The notes beneath the pieces were generated by a model. That model was given only the letters and a program-made list of their open reading frames with translations. It searched no databases and was not told the DNA's origin. A stretch of 26,326 bases of DNA from a bacterium (GTDB lineage Bacteria > Arandabacterota > Arandabacteria > Arandabacterales > Arandabacteraceae): positions 1 to 26,326 of the forward strand of contig JALGWB010000003.1 of the NCBI GenBank assembly GCA_025774405.1, read 5' to 3'. Below, in pieces: positions 8,279-15,770 of this stretch; positions within the stretch are counted from its first letter, which is position 1; each line of letters opens with the position of its first letter. The position numbers and the translations under genes are program-made.

Positions 8279-9446
8279 TGACGAGCCCAATGTACTGGCT
8301 GCCTTTAAGCGTCAGCTTTACCGCACCTTCGAAGTCTACACTGCAGTTGGTGGGGAACAGGGCCTGGAATTGGTGACGAGCAAGGAGCCATTCCCCGTCG
8401 TCGTTGCTGATATGAAGATGCCAGGCATGAACGGCATCGAATTCCTAAGCAGGGTCAGAGAGATCAGTCCTGACACAGTGCGCATCATGCTGACCGGTAA
8501 TTCAACTCTCGAAACCGCGATTGCAGCAGTAAATGAAGGGAATATTTTCAGATTTCTTACCAAGCCGTGTCCACCAGAACAGCTTGCTCGGACACTTGAG
8601 GCAGGTATAAGGCAATATGAGCTTATCACCGCTGAGAAGGAGCTTCTCGAGAAGACTCTGAGGCAAAGCGTGCATGTGCTGACTGAGGTGCTTTCAATGG
8701 TCAACCCGACTGCCTTTGGACGTGCCTCGAGAATTGGACGTGTTGTCAAAGATATATGCCATGTGCTTGCTGTTGAGGATTCCTGGGAGATTGAAGTTGC
8801 ATCAATGCTTTGTCAGATTGGTTGTGTAATTGTACCTGAGGATACCCTCGTGAAAGCCTATACGGGAGCTCCGCTTTCATCTGAGGAGACTGAGATGTTT
8901 CACAATCACGTTGTGGTTGGCAAGGATCTGATTGCCAGCATTCCGCGCCTCGAAAGCGTTGCCGAGATTATCGCCTATCAGGAGAAGCTCTTTGATGGTA
9001 CAGGTCTTCCGCAGGATTCCAAGTGTGGCAAGGCTATCCCTTTAGGTGCACGGATTCTCAAGGTTGCGCTTGATTTCGATACACTCATAGGATCAGGTCG
9101 GACAGCCCCTGAGGCATGCCTGATAATGGAAACACGTGAGGGGTGGTATGACCCCGAGATCCTGGCTGCGCTCAAGCAGATAATAGACTTAAGAAAGGTT
9201 CAAGAGATAAAGTTCCTCAAGGTCGAGGATCTAATTCCCGGCATGGTCCTTGCGGACGATGTTAAGACGGAATCTGGAGTGCTGGTCATAAAGAAGGGGC
9301 AGGAGGTTATCCCCTCTATGCAGATGCGCCTTATGAACTACAAGAAGACAATGGGCATTCGTGAACCATTGAAGGTTGTCGTGCCCGGGGCAGCAACTGG
9401 TGGAGAAATCCTGGTTGGAGCCAAAGTCAACAAGTCAGCTGATTAG
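8253..9446 (+). CDS. Response regulator: receiver plus degenerate HD-GYP-like domain
   Basis: This protein has 397 residues. The N-terminal receiver (1-120) has D9/D10, phospho-acceptor D53 and K104 (FLTKPCP). A helix links it to an HD-GYP-like fold at about 140-310 whose key positions are replaced: the HD dyad of LLHDIGK reads MLCQIGC (C187, Q188), the HHE triad reads YQE (242-244) and the GYP box reads DGTGLP (248-253). Only one expected histidine (H219) is seen in place. Loss of the metal ligands argues against cyclic-di-GMP hydrolysis; it may bind partners or ligand instead. Residues 320-375 (LIPGMVLADDV, VLVIKKGQEV) form a small beta module common at the ends of such regulators. It starts inside the preceding gene behind an AGGAGG (8236-8241) and closes the operon. 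Confidence 0.88.
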   Translation: MSKRVLFVDDEPNVLAAFKRQLYRTFEVYTAVGGEQGLELVTSKEPFPVVVADMKMPGMNGIEFLSRVREISPDTVRIMLTGNSTLETAIAAVNEGNIFRFLTKPCPPEQLARTLEAGIRQYELITAEKELLEKTLRQSVHVLTEVLSMVNPTAFGRASRIGRVVKDICHVLAVEDSWEIEVASMLCQIGCVIVPEDTLVKAYTGAPLSSEETEMFHNHVVVGKDLIASIPRLESVAEIIAYQEKLFDGTGLPQDSKCGKAIPLGARILKVALDFDTLIGSGRTAPEACLIMETREGWYDPEILAALKQIIDLRKVQEIKFLKVEDLIPGMVLADDVKTESGVLVIKKGQEVIPSMQMRLMNYKKTMGIREPLKVVVPGAATGGEILVGAKVNKSAD

Positions 9447-9514
9447 TCCAAGATCTCAGCAAAGCAACTCAAAGCCTACTCTAATCCCATCCTCCAGGTT
9501 TGATTGTCATCAGT

Positions 9515-9528
9515 GCTGGGATACCAGC
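9515..9528. terminator. Weak hairpin between convergent genes
   Basis: GCTGG-gata-CCAGC forms a 5-bp stem with a 4-base loop in the 84-base gap between the convergent regulator and HPP genes. No T-run follows on either strand, so terminator function is only a guess. Nothing else is visible in this gap. Confidence 0.2.
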
Positions 9529-9530
9529 CT

Positions 9531-10031
9531 TCATAGCAAGTCGATGAGGTAACGCTTGAGACAGCGCTTTGCGACTGACAGAAAGCAAACCCAGGTGAGC
9601 ACATAAGCAAGAGTTCCAAAATCCCATGGTTGGAGGATGAGAGCGAGGGCAAATCCTGCTGCCGGCGGATGTTCGGTGTTGGTTACAACCATAAGCAGGC
9701 TGGCAACTCCCACAGTTATTGCTCCGACGAGAAAGGTCTCGAGGGCCAGGGTTTGCGGAGCCTGGGTTTTGAAGGCAAGAGTTGCTAGAATGCCAGCAAG
9801 AGCCCCCATCGTATAGCCACCAATGACATATCTTGCTCGGGTCGATACCCTATGGGGCATCGTGAAAATCATGAAGGTTGTCGCTCCGAGGGCAGCCACG
9901 ATGCCATGATACTTAATTAGGTGGAGAAAGCTTAGAAACGCCATTGTCATAAGCCCAGCAACGGCGCTTTGTATAAGATAATGTCCTGGCTTGCGACCCA
10001 GCTTGGAATCGAATTTGAATTGAAATTTCAA
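9531..10031 (-). CDS. HPP family integral membrane protein
   Basis: This is a 166-residue protein with four hydrophobic helices. It carries the two marks of the HPP family: LGATTFMIFTMPHRVSTRAR near residue 50 and the name-giving TEHPPAAGFAL near residue 120. HPP proteins are four-helix membrane proteins; some cyanobacterial and chloroplast members have been linked to nitrite transport, but most bacterial ones are uncharacterised. It has no visible operon partner: it converges on the receiver operon and diverges from the S9 peptidase gene. The start is TTG at 10031, supported by GGAGGT ending 5 bases upstream; the nearby ATG at 10044 is out of frame. Confidence 0.88.
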   Translation of the reverse strand: MKFQFKFDSKLGRKPGHYLIQSAVAGLMTMAFLSFLHLIKYHGIVAALGATTFMIFTMPHRVSTRARYVIGGYTMGALAGILATLAFKTQAPQTLALETFLVGAITVGVASLLMVVTNTEHPPAAGFALALILQPWDFGTLAYVLTWVCFLSVAKRCLKRYLIDLL

Positions 10032-10168
10032 GGTTGACCTCCATGGGAAGTCTCGAGTGACGAATTTAGATCCTTTTCACCTGCAGGTTAAGCATAGCGG
10101 AATATGGATGCTCGGAACAACCACATCTTGAATTGCTCGCGGATATGCCTAGAATAGAGAGTTCGGAA

Positions 10169-10174
10169 AGGAGG
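10169..10174 (+). promoter_or_regulatory. AGGAGG ribosome-binding site that sets the S9 peptidase start
   Basis: AGGAGG lies 6 bases before ATG 10181. An upstream in-frame start at 10133 lacks such a site and would bury the signal peptide, so 10181 is preferred. Confidence 0.8.
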
Positions 10175-10180
10175 AAAGAG

Positions 10181-12064
10181 ATGAGAAAATGGTTATGGCT
10201 CTTGCTCGTGATTGCACTGATTCATGGTCAAACTTCGTCATCAGCCTCTGTGTTTTGGAAGCCACAGTGTCTCGTCTCGATTGAAACCTTTATGCAAATT
10301 GGGTCTGCAAGCTCGGCTCAGATCAGCAGTGATGGTAGCCATATCTTCTTTCGTTCATGGATGGCTGGGGTTGACCAGGTCTATCACTTCGAGAACATGT
10401 GCTGGCCTTACCAGCTAACTGCCTTTGTCGATGGTATTGACTTCTATCGCATATCACCTGATGGCAAGCTTGCTATTGTTGGAGCGAGTGCTGGGGGCAG
10501 TGAGCAGTCGGATCTCTATGTCTTTGATACGATTGAAGGCACGGGGCGAGAGCTGCTTGTCAATTCCAGGGTAAGATATGGTTCTCCGGTTTGGGATAAG
10601 AGCAGGAGTCGAATCTACTTCACCAGCAATGAGGAGAATGGGAGGGATTTCTTCGTATATCGAACCGACATAGACCTAGCCGGACTCACAGTCCCTCCAC
10701 CATTGAAGATCTGGGACAAGGCCGGTTGGAACGCACCTGCCGATGTATCCAAAGATGGTCTGAAACTTCTTGTTGAGCACTATGAGAGCAATGTCAATAG
10801 CGATATCTATCTCGTCAACACCGATGATGGCAAGGCAACGTTGCTTACACCCCACGAGGATGACTATATCTTCGAAAACGGGAGGCTATCCCCTGATGGC
10901 TCGCTGGTCTATTTCCTGACAAATATGAATCCTGAAGGACTCGTAAGGGTTGCAAGGATGGATGTTGCCGAACGCAAAATTGAATTTTTGAATCCAGAGT
11001 CACCATGGGAAACTGAGGAGCTTGAGCTTTCACCTGATGGCAGGTATCTGGCCTGGGTTGAGAATATCGATGGCTATGGTGTGCTCTACGTCGAGGATCT
11101 CAAGACCGGTTCGAGACGAAAGGTTGAAAGACTCAGGGGCATCGTATCGGAGCTTGCGATGGCGAAGGACGGCAGACTCGTCTTCACATTTACCAGTGCC
11201 TCACTCCCACCGGATGTCTGGCTTTATGATATCGAAGCGGACAGTCTGGTGCAGTTGACCTTCTCAACCTTTGCGGGTATCGACAGGGCACTCTTTGTGG
11301 AACCCAGGCTCATCAAATATAAAAGCTTTGACGGGCTTCAGGTTCCCGCCTTTCTGTATCTCCCCTCTGACTGGGATGGCAAGCCGATCCCCTTTGTTAT
11401 TCATGCCCACGGGGGGCCTGAGAGCCAGTTCAGACCTTCCTTCGTCAGACACTTCCAGTACCTCATTCTCAATGGCTACGGGGTACTGGCACCCAATATC
11501 CGGGGAAGCTCAGGCTATGGCAGAGAATATGTCAAACTTGATGATTACAAAAGACGTAAGGATTCGATTCGTGACATCGGTGCTGCTGCCAGGTGGCTCA
11601 TTGACAATGGCTATTCCGAGGCAGGCAGGATCGCAATCAAAGGGGCCAGTTATGGTGGATACGTAACTCTGGCCTCTCTGGTTGAGTATCCTGACTACTT
11701 TGGTGTTGGCATTGATCGAGTCGGAATTGCGAATTTCGTGACTTTTCTTAAGAATACAGCAGAGTATCGCCGTGCCATTCGTGAAGCCGAATATGGGCCG
11801 CTCTCAGATGAGACTTTCTTGAAGGAGATTTCACCTATCACTCATGCTGATCGCATCAGAGCCCCCTTGCTCATAGTCCACGGGGAAAACGACCCGAGGG
11901 TGCCTGTCGGTGAGGCGCGGCAGATCGCCGAGACCATAAAAGCCAGGGGTGGTGAGGTGGAATTGCTGGTATTTCCCGATGAAGGTCACGGTATCGCCAA
12001 GTTGAGCAACCGTCTCACGTACTATAGGAGGATGGTGGGGTTTCTCGATAGACATCTTAAGTGA
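10181..12064 (+). CDS. Secreted S9-family peptidase (prolyl oligopeptidase / acylaminoacyl-peptidase type)
   Basis: The protein has 627 residues from ATG 10181. It opens with a Sec signal peptide (MRKWLWLLLVIALIHG, cleavage near SSSAS), so it acts in the periplasm or outside. Residues about 35-370 form a beta-propeller with recurring ISPDG/SPDG blades that gates access to the active site. Residues about 385-627 are the alpha/beta-hydrolase domain: HAHGGPESQF oxyanion region, nucleophile S490 in KGASYGGY, D571 in HGENDPRVP and H603 in DEGHGI. The complete triad implies an active serine peptidase that trims short peptides. It is a single-gene unit. Its TGA and the stop of the convergent zincin gene lie in one 14-base palindrome (12061-12074). 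No specific promoter was recognised in the 149-base divergent gap. Confidence 0.92.
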   Translation: MRKWLWLLLVIALIHGQTSSSASVFWKPQCLVSIETFMQIGSASSAQISSDGSHIFFRSWMAGVDQVYHFENMCWPYQLTAFVDGIDFYRISPDGKLAIVGASAGGSEQSDLYVFDTIEGTGRELLVNSRVRYGSPVWDKSRSRIYFTSNEENGRDFFVYRTDIDLAGLTVPPPLKIWDKAGWNAPADVSKDGLKLLVEHYESNVNSDIYLVNTDDGKATLLTPHEDDYIFENGRLSPDGSLVYFLTNMNPEGLVRVARMDVAERKIEFLNPESPWETEELELSPDGRYLAWVENIDGYGVLYVEDLKTGSRRKVERLRGIVSELAMAKDGRLVFTFTSASLPPDVWLYDIEADSLVQLTFSTFAGIDRALFVEPRLIKYKSFDGLQVPAFLYLPSDWDGKPIPFVIHAHGGPESQFRPSFVRHFQYLILNGYGVLAPNIRGSSGYGREYVKLDDYKRRKDSIRDIGAAARWLIDNGYSEAGRIAIKGASYGGYVTLASLVEYPDYFGVGIDRVGIANFVTFLKNTAEYRRAIREAEYGPLSDETFLKEISPITHADRIRAPLLIVHGENDPRVPVGEARQIAETIKARGGEVELLVFPDEGHGIAKLSNRLTYYRRMVGFLDRHLK

Positions 12065-12070
12065 TCAAGA

Positions 12071-12439
12071 TCACCAGCCCATCCTGCGCAAATCTTTATC
12101 GCTTAGTGAGAAGTGGTGTCCAATCTCGTGTAGGAGAGTCTTGCGAATGCGGGCGTGGATTTCCTCACGGCTTGATGAGACAAGTTCGATATTTCGTTTG
12201 TAGAGACTGATCTTGTCGGGTAGCACCAGGCCATAGCCGACTGTGCGCTTTTTTTGAGGTACACCCTGATAGAGTCCGAGGATGAGGCGGTTACGTGGGA
12301 AGCGACGTCTGACTTCAGGTGGTGGTGAGGTTTCTATCACGATGTCCACGTTATCGAGCTTGGACCTGAACTCGTCCGGCAAGTCATCGATGGCCTGCGA
12401 AACCACTTTTTCGAATTCTTCATCACTAAGGCTGAACAT
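12071..12439 (-). CDS. Minimal zincin-type metalloprotease (Zincin_1 / DUF1025-like)
   Basis: This is a 122-residue soluble protein with the zinc motif HEIGHHFSLSD at residues 104-114: H104 and H108 are ligands, E105 the general base and D114 the probable third ligand. The size, acidic N-terminus and LILGLYQGVP and DKISLYKRNIE strands fit the small Zincin_1 (DUF1025) family, whose usual motif reads HEIGHHFGLSD; here a serine replaces the glycine. Substrates are unknown for the family. It is the last gene of the minus-strand operon, 9 bases after the membrane protein gene, and lacks a good Shine-Dalgarno, so it may be translated by coupling. It lacks a signal peptide, so it should act in the cytosol, perhaps on the membrane proteins encoded beside it (inference). 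Confidence 0.85.
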   Translation of the reverse strand: MFSLSDEEFEKVVSQAIDDLPDEFRSKLDNVDIVIETSPPPEVRRRFPRNRLILGLYQGVPQKKRTVGYGLVLPDKISLYKRNIELVSSSREEIHARIRKTLLHEIGHHFSLSDKDLRRMGW

Positions 12440-12448
12440 AGGCGAGAA

Positions 12449-13090
12449 CTATTTTATCACGTGTAGCCAATCCGAAAAGAGGAAATGCAATCTACCAAAG
12501 AGCAGCGATATACGAGCCATAACCGTGTAGCCGAATGAGGCACCAAAGGCGATCATAAGGAAATATATGCCAATCCGTGCACCTGCGCCAAGGAAACCTT
12601 TGTGCTCCTTTGAGAAGAAGAAATAGATGAGTGTGGAAAGCACACCAACCAGCAAAACGATGTAGCCAATTGAAGTCCAGAAATCCGCAGTCCCGAAGAG
12701 CACCCCTCTAGAAAAGGGAGAAAACGTTCCGCGCAATTGCGGAACCATATCACCCTCAACCGCCGCAACGATTTGCAATCCGAGGCTCACTCCGAGCACA
12801 AAGGTCAGGGGAAACCTTACCAGCCATGCAGTTCGTCTGAACAGTTGGGTGAACATCATCAATCCGAGCCCAATGGGTATGATGTTCAGGTAATTGCCTT
12901 TGGCAAGGGGTTCAAAAAGATTGGGATATGCATAGTTCCACCAGAGGAAAATAGCCCAGTAGCCTGCAGAGATTCCGACAAAGATGTATTCAGCAATCTT
13001 GTAAAATGGATTGTCCTTGTACAAGAAACTGTAGATTGCAAGAGTGAGCATGGCTGCTATCCATACCCATGGGCCTGATGTCATTAACAT
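12449..13090 (-). CDS. Conserved-looking polytopic membrane protein, function unknown
   Basis: A 213-residue, very hydrophobic protein with about six predicted membrane helices (near residues 8-24, 33-52, 67-82, 90-110, 135-158 and 172-205). It carries no catalytic motif I recognise. Charged and aromatic loops (EYIFVGISAGYWAIFLWWNY, VEGDMVPQLRGTF) look like interaction surfaces. Its ATG directly follows the TAG of the upstream gene (TAGATG) with AAGAGG inside the upstream coding end, a sign of tight translational coupling and of fixed stoichiometry with its neighbours. It is the fourth member of the membrane cluster that begins with the FN3 protein. The coding call is firm; function is not assignable. 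Confidence 0.85.
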   Translation of the reverse strand: MLMTSGPWVWIAAMLTLAIYSFLYKDNPFYKIAEYIFVGISAGYWAIFLWWNYAYPNLFEPLAKGNYLNIIPIGLGLMMFTQLFRRTAWLVRFPLTFVLGVSLGLQIVAAVEGDMVPQLRGTFSPFSRGVLFGTADFWTSIGYIVLLVGVLSTLIYFFFSKEHKGFLGAGARIGIYFLMIAFGASFGYTVMARISLLFGRLHFLFSDWLHVIK

Positions 13091-13921
13091 CTATCGTTTC
13101 CTCTTTTGCATCCAGAAGATGAAGTTTCCGAGAATGACAAAGCCAATTATCAACATATGGGCGGCAGATTGAGAGTCCATACCTATTGTTGCAAGGCCAC
13201 GTGTCTGGACCAGACGCTCATACTCAGCAGCACCTTTCATTCCACCAATCAGCCCAATCAGCTGTCCTGTCTGGAGATATGGGTAATAGCGCGGTGCGCC
13301 AATTGCTGTCTGAGCAGTGGCTAGTTTGCCTCGATAGCGGGCATGATAGTACCAGATCCACTGGTCGCTTCCAGGCACGCCCATTGACATACTGATCACA
13401 AGGGCTATATCGCTTGCCGAGTGGACATCATCCATCATCGGAAGGTCCTCAACCGGGGTTCCGTAGACGTCAGTTCGGCAGACATCATGAACATCCCTTC
13501 CCAGATTTATCAGGAAGATGGCGCCACCTGGGCGGTAGCCAAAGTTGACATAATCAATACCGTATTGCCTGTGAAACTCGTTTTCAGCAATTTCCTCGAG
13601 CGCCTTCATGCCGAGCGGCACACCGGGTGCCCACATGCCCAATACCAGTACTCTCAGGTTGCGCTTGAAGCAGTGGCGGAGAATGGCCAGGGTGGCCGGT
13701 TGAAGCTCAGGTGCCCCCGACGGATCATAGTCGATCGAGATGAGAACGACTGCTCTCTCAGGCAAATCCTCAATCACGTCATAGAGCTGTTTGACTGGAG
13801 CCGTCACCTCGATAGGCAGGCCGATTGGGAAAAATATGGGAAGCGTCACCGCAATTGCGACGGCGAGAAAGATGTATCGTCTGTCGAGTCGGCTCAGTCT
13901 TTCAACAACACCCAATTTCAA
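13091..13921 (-). CDS. Bitopic membrane protein with a large extracytoplasmic alpha/beta domain, unknown function
   Basis: This protein has 276 residues, an N-terminal membrane anchor (about 17-36), a 210-residue soluble domain and a C-terminal helix (about 255-271) followed by a basic tail, WMQKRKR. By the positive-inside rule the soluble domain faces the periplasm. The domain alternates strands and helices: VVLISIDYDPSG, a helix rich in LQPATLAILRHC, RVLVLGMWAPG, FLINLGRDV, DIALVISMSMGVPG, ending GQLIGLIGGMKGAAEY. I cannot match it to a named family. The first in-frame start is TTG 13921, but AGGGG sits 6 bases before TTG 13915 (codon 3), so the protein may be two residues shorter. The gap to the upstream membrane protein gene is 3 bases and to the downstream one zero. 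Confidence 0.82.
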   Translation of the reverse strand: MKLGVVERLSRLDRRYIFLAVAIAVTLPIFFPIGLPIEVTAPVKQLYDVIEDLPERAVVLISIDYDPSGAPELQPATLAILRHCFKRNLRVLVLGMWAPGVPLGMKALEEIAENEFHRQYGIDYVNFGYRPGGAIFLINLGRDVHDVCRTDVYGTPVEDLPMMDDVHSASDIALVISMSMGVPGSDQWIWYYHARYRGKLATAQTAIGAPRYYPYLQTGQLIGLIGGMKGAAEYERLVQTRGLATIGMDSQSAAHMLIIGFVILGNFIFWMQKRKR

Positions 13922-13924
13922 CCC

Positions 13925-14548
13925 CTATTGCATGTAGGATCTTTCAATCCCGAGAATCATCCTCAGGGCCATTGAAATCAGCCCCAGATCGATACCAAGT
14001 CTTATTCCCCGCTTGGCAGCCGCATTCGGGTAGTTCATTATCCACTCGGTCACTGTCGGGAATCCTTTCCAGATGGCTGTGCCCACGGGTACCCTACCCA
14101 GCATAATAACCACAGCTGCCAGGAGCAGGCAGAGCGCTTCCTTGTTCCTTGCCCTGAAGGCTCTAAAGGAGGCAGAGGTTACAAAGAAGGCAAGCAGCGA
14201 ATACATGGTGGACTCAAGTGGGAACTGCACATTGAAATACAGATACATGAAGGGCTGCCCTTCCTCGGTACTTGCTCTTCCCCTGTAGAAGCCGAAGAAG
14301 AGCATGATGCCGAGGAAAGCAAGCAGGATTATGGAATACTGCCAGTCCCGACCTTGCTTCTTGATCTTCTCAGCATTAGAGCGAGCCAGGTTGAAAGTAC
14401 CGAGAAAGATGAAGAAAGTGATTATGCCGATGTACCAGTTGCGAAACATCTGGTTGACGTCAGCGATGGGCTTGGCAGGGATGAAGCTCGTGACCAGTGT
14501 GAAGATGCCCATGACCAGTATGATGGTGAGAGGAATTTGAAGTCTCAT
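13925..14548 (-). CDS. Polytopic membrane protein, function unknown
   Basis: This is a 207-residue protein with about six hydrophobic segments (near residues 4-23, 38-55, 70-88, 112-130, 138-156 and 183-200). Between helices it has a basic cytoplasmic loop (ARSNAEKIKKQGRDW) and short motifs such as FYRGRASTEEGQPFMY and GRVPVGTAIWKGFPTV that look conserved, although I cannot name the family. A GAAGG lies 7 bases before ATG 14548. It follows the FN3 protein gene by 24 bases and precedes the bitopic protein by 3, so all are one transcription unit. No transporter or enzyme signature is visible; a structural part of a membrane complex is the simplest reading. Confidence 0.83.
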   Translation of the reverse strand: MRLQIPLTIILVMGIFTLVTSFIPAKPIADVNQMFRNWYIGIITFFIFLGTFNLARSNAEKIKKQGRDWQYSIILLAFLGIMLFFGFYRGRASTEEGQPFMYLYFNVQFPLESTMYSLLAFFVTSASFRAFRARNKEALCLLLAAVVIMLGRVPVGTAIWKGFPTVTEWIMNYPNAAAKRGIRLGIDLGLISMALRMILGIERSYMQ

Positions 14549-14572
14549 AAGACTGCCTTCACCGTTGTCATG

Positions 14573-15751
14573 TCAGTCGATCTTGAGCAATGTCTCAAGC
14601 CAGTTTATCCCGAAGAGCTTCAGCACGACTCCAGCCACTATGTAGACAAAGAAGATAGCCTTTGCGACATCCTGACCACGAATGCTTCCAATCTGAATTG
14701 GATCGCCTGAGAGTGAAGCTCCAGCAGCATAGAGTTCTTCACCTATCAGTGTGTAGTCACAAGCGACAACAAAGAAAGGTAGCTGGTCAACCTCGGCGGT
14801 ACCTGCAATCTGGATTGCTCCGGTAGTATAGCCGGTCTCAGCGAATATCAGGGATTCTGCAAAGAAAGAGCCAAGATAGAAGTTGGCAGCTGGCCGATCA
14901 CGCATCATGATGCCATCCACACCTGCAACATAGCCAAATTGGTCGCTGGTCATGTAATAGATGTCGTTGGCGTTGAATTCATCAGGCTTACCAACACGGA
15001 GATAGCTTTCCTTTACAGTCTCTCGAGCCATGCTCATGGCCATTGGCCAGACACATGGAATGTCAAGTCTTGTCCCGTAGTCAGCTGTCCTTTCAGCAAC
15101 TCTAGCGAGGATACTCATGCTCGCAACAGTCTGGGGATCATCAACATCCATCTGACCCATAATATAGAGCACTTTCCTTCCCATCTCGGTGGCTCGACCA
15201 ATAGCCTCATCAATGGCATCGAAGACCGGCAGTCTCCTTAAGAACATCTTGCCTTTTCTCTTTGCAACCTCGATAAAGACCATTACGAGGGTGCAGGTAA
15301 GCGCAACAAAGATAGCCACGCCGATTCGCCGACGATCGAACCACTGCATGACACTGTGGCCGGGTCCTGCCATCTCGGAGACAACCTGCTGCTCCCTGCC
15401 GACTGCCGCGACTCTGTACCAATATGGCTTGTTCGGTATTGTGCCTTCGTCAGTGTAGGTTGAGGTTCCTGCGGGAACTGATCCTACCTGTTCGAATGTG
15501 CTATCGGGTGAAGGAGCTCTCAGGACTTGATATTCGATTATCATGCCTGGGATGAGGGATTCAGTTGGTGAAAGTTCCCACTCGATATCGATGCTTGTAC
15601 CGGCATCATTGGGTGTGTCCTTAAGTGAGATTATCCTGGGAGGTAAAATAGATATCGAGTCTGCAACCTGTGGAGTGGTTGACGCATCGGCAATATCTAC
15701 GTTGCAGATAACAGCGATGATGGCCGCAACTATGATCAATTTCAGTCGCAT
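14573..15751 (-). CDS. FN3-domain membrane protein with DUF6754-like domain, unknown function
   Basis: This protein has 392 residues from ATG 15751. Residues 1-23 are a signal peptide (IIVAAIIAVICNVDIADA). Residues 35-125 form a fibronectin type III fold (IEWELSP, YQVLRAPSP, YWYRVAAV), placed outside the membrane. A helix at 143-162 crosses the membrane, then comes a domain at 170-360 with RRLPVFDAIDEAIGRA, DPQTVASMSILARVAERTA, MMRDRPAANFYLG and LIGEELYAAGA; these match my memory of DUF6754, a domain without known function. A last hydrophobic helix (365-385) closes it. An in-frame GTG/ATG start farther upstream (to 15808) would overlap the transketolase end by 38 bases and hide the signal peptide; ATG 15751, 19 bases after that stop with GAGGT nearby, is preferred. 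Confidence 0.82.
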   Translation of the reverse strand: MRLKLIIVAAIIAVICNVDIADASTTPQVADSISILPPRIISLKDTPNDAGTSIDIEWELSPTESLIPGMIIEYQVLRAPSPDSTFEQVGSVPAGTSTYTDEGTIPNKPYWYRVAAVGREQQVVSEMAGPGHSVMQWFDRRRIGVAIFVALTCTLVMVFIEVAKRKGKMFLRRLPVFDAIDEAIGRATEMGRKVLYIMGQMDVDDPQTVASMSILARVAERTADYGTRLDIPCVWPMAMSMARETVKESYLRVGKPDEFNANDIYYMTSDQFGYVAGVDGIMMRDRPAANFYLGSFFAESLIFAETGYTTGAIQIAGTAEVDQLPFFVVACDYTLIGEELYAAGASLSGDPIQIGSIRGQDVAKAIFFVYIVAGVVLKLFGINWLETLLKID

Positions 15752-15770
15752 CACCTCAACCGTGTCTCGA

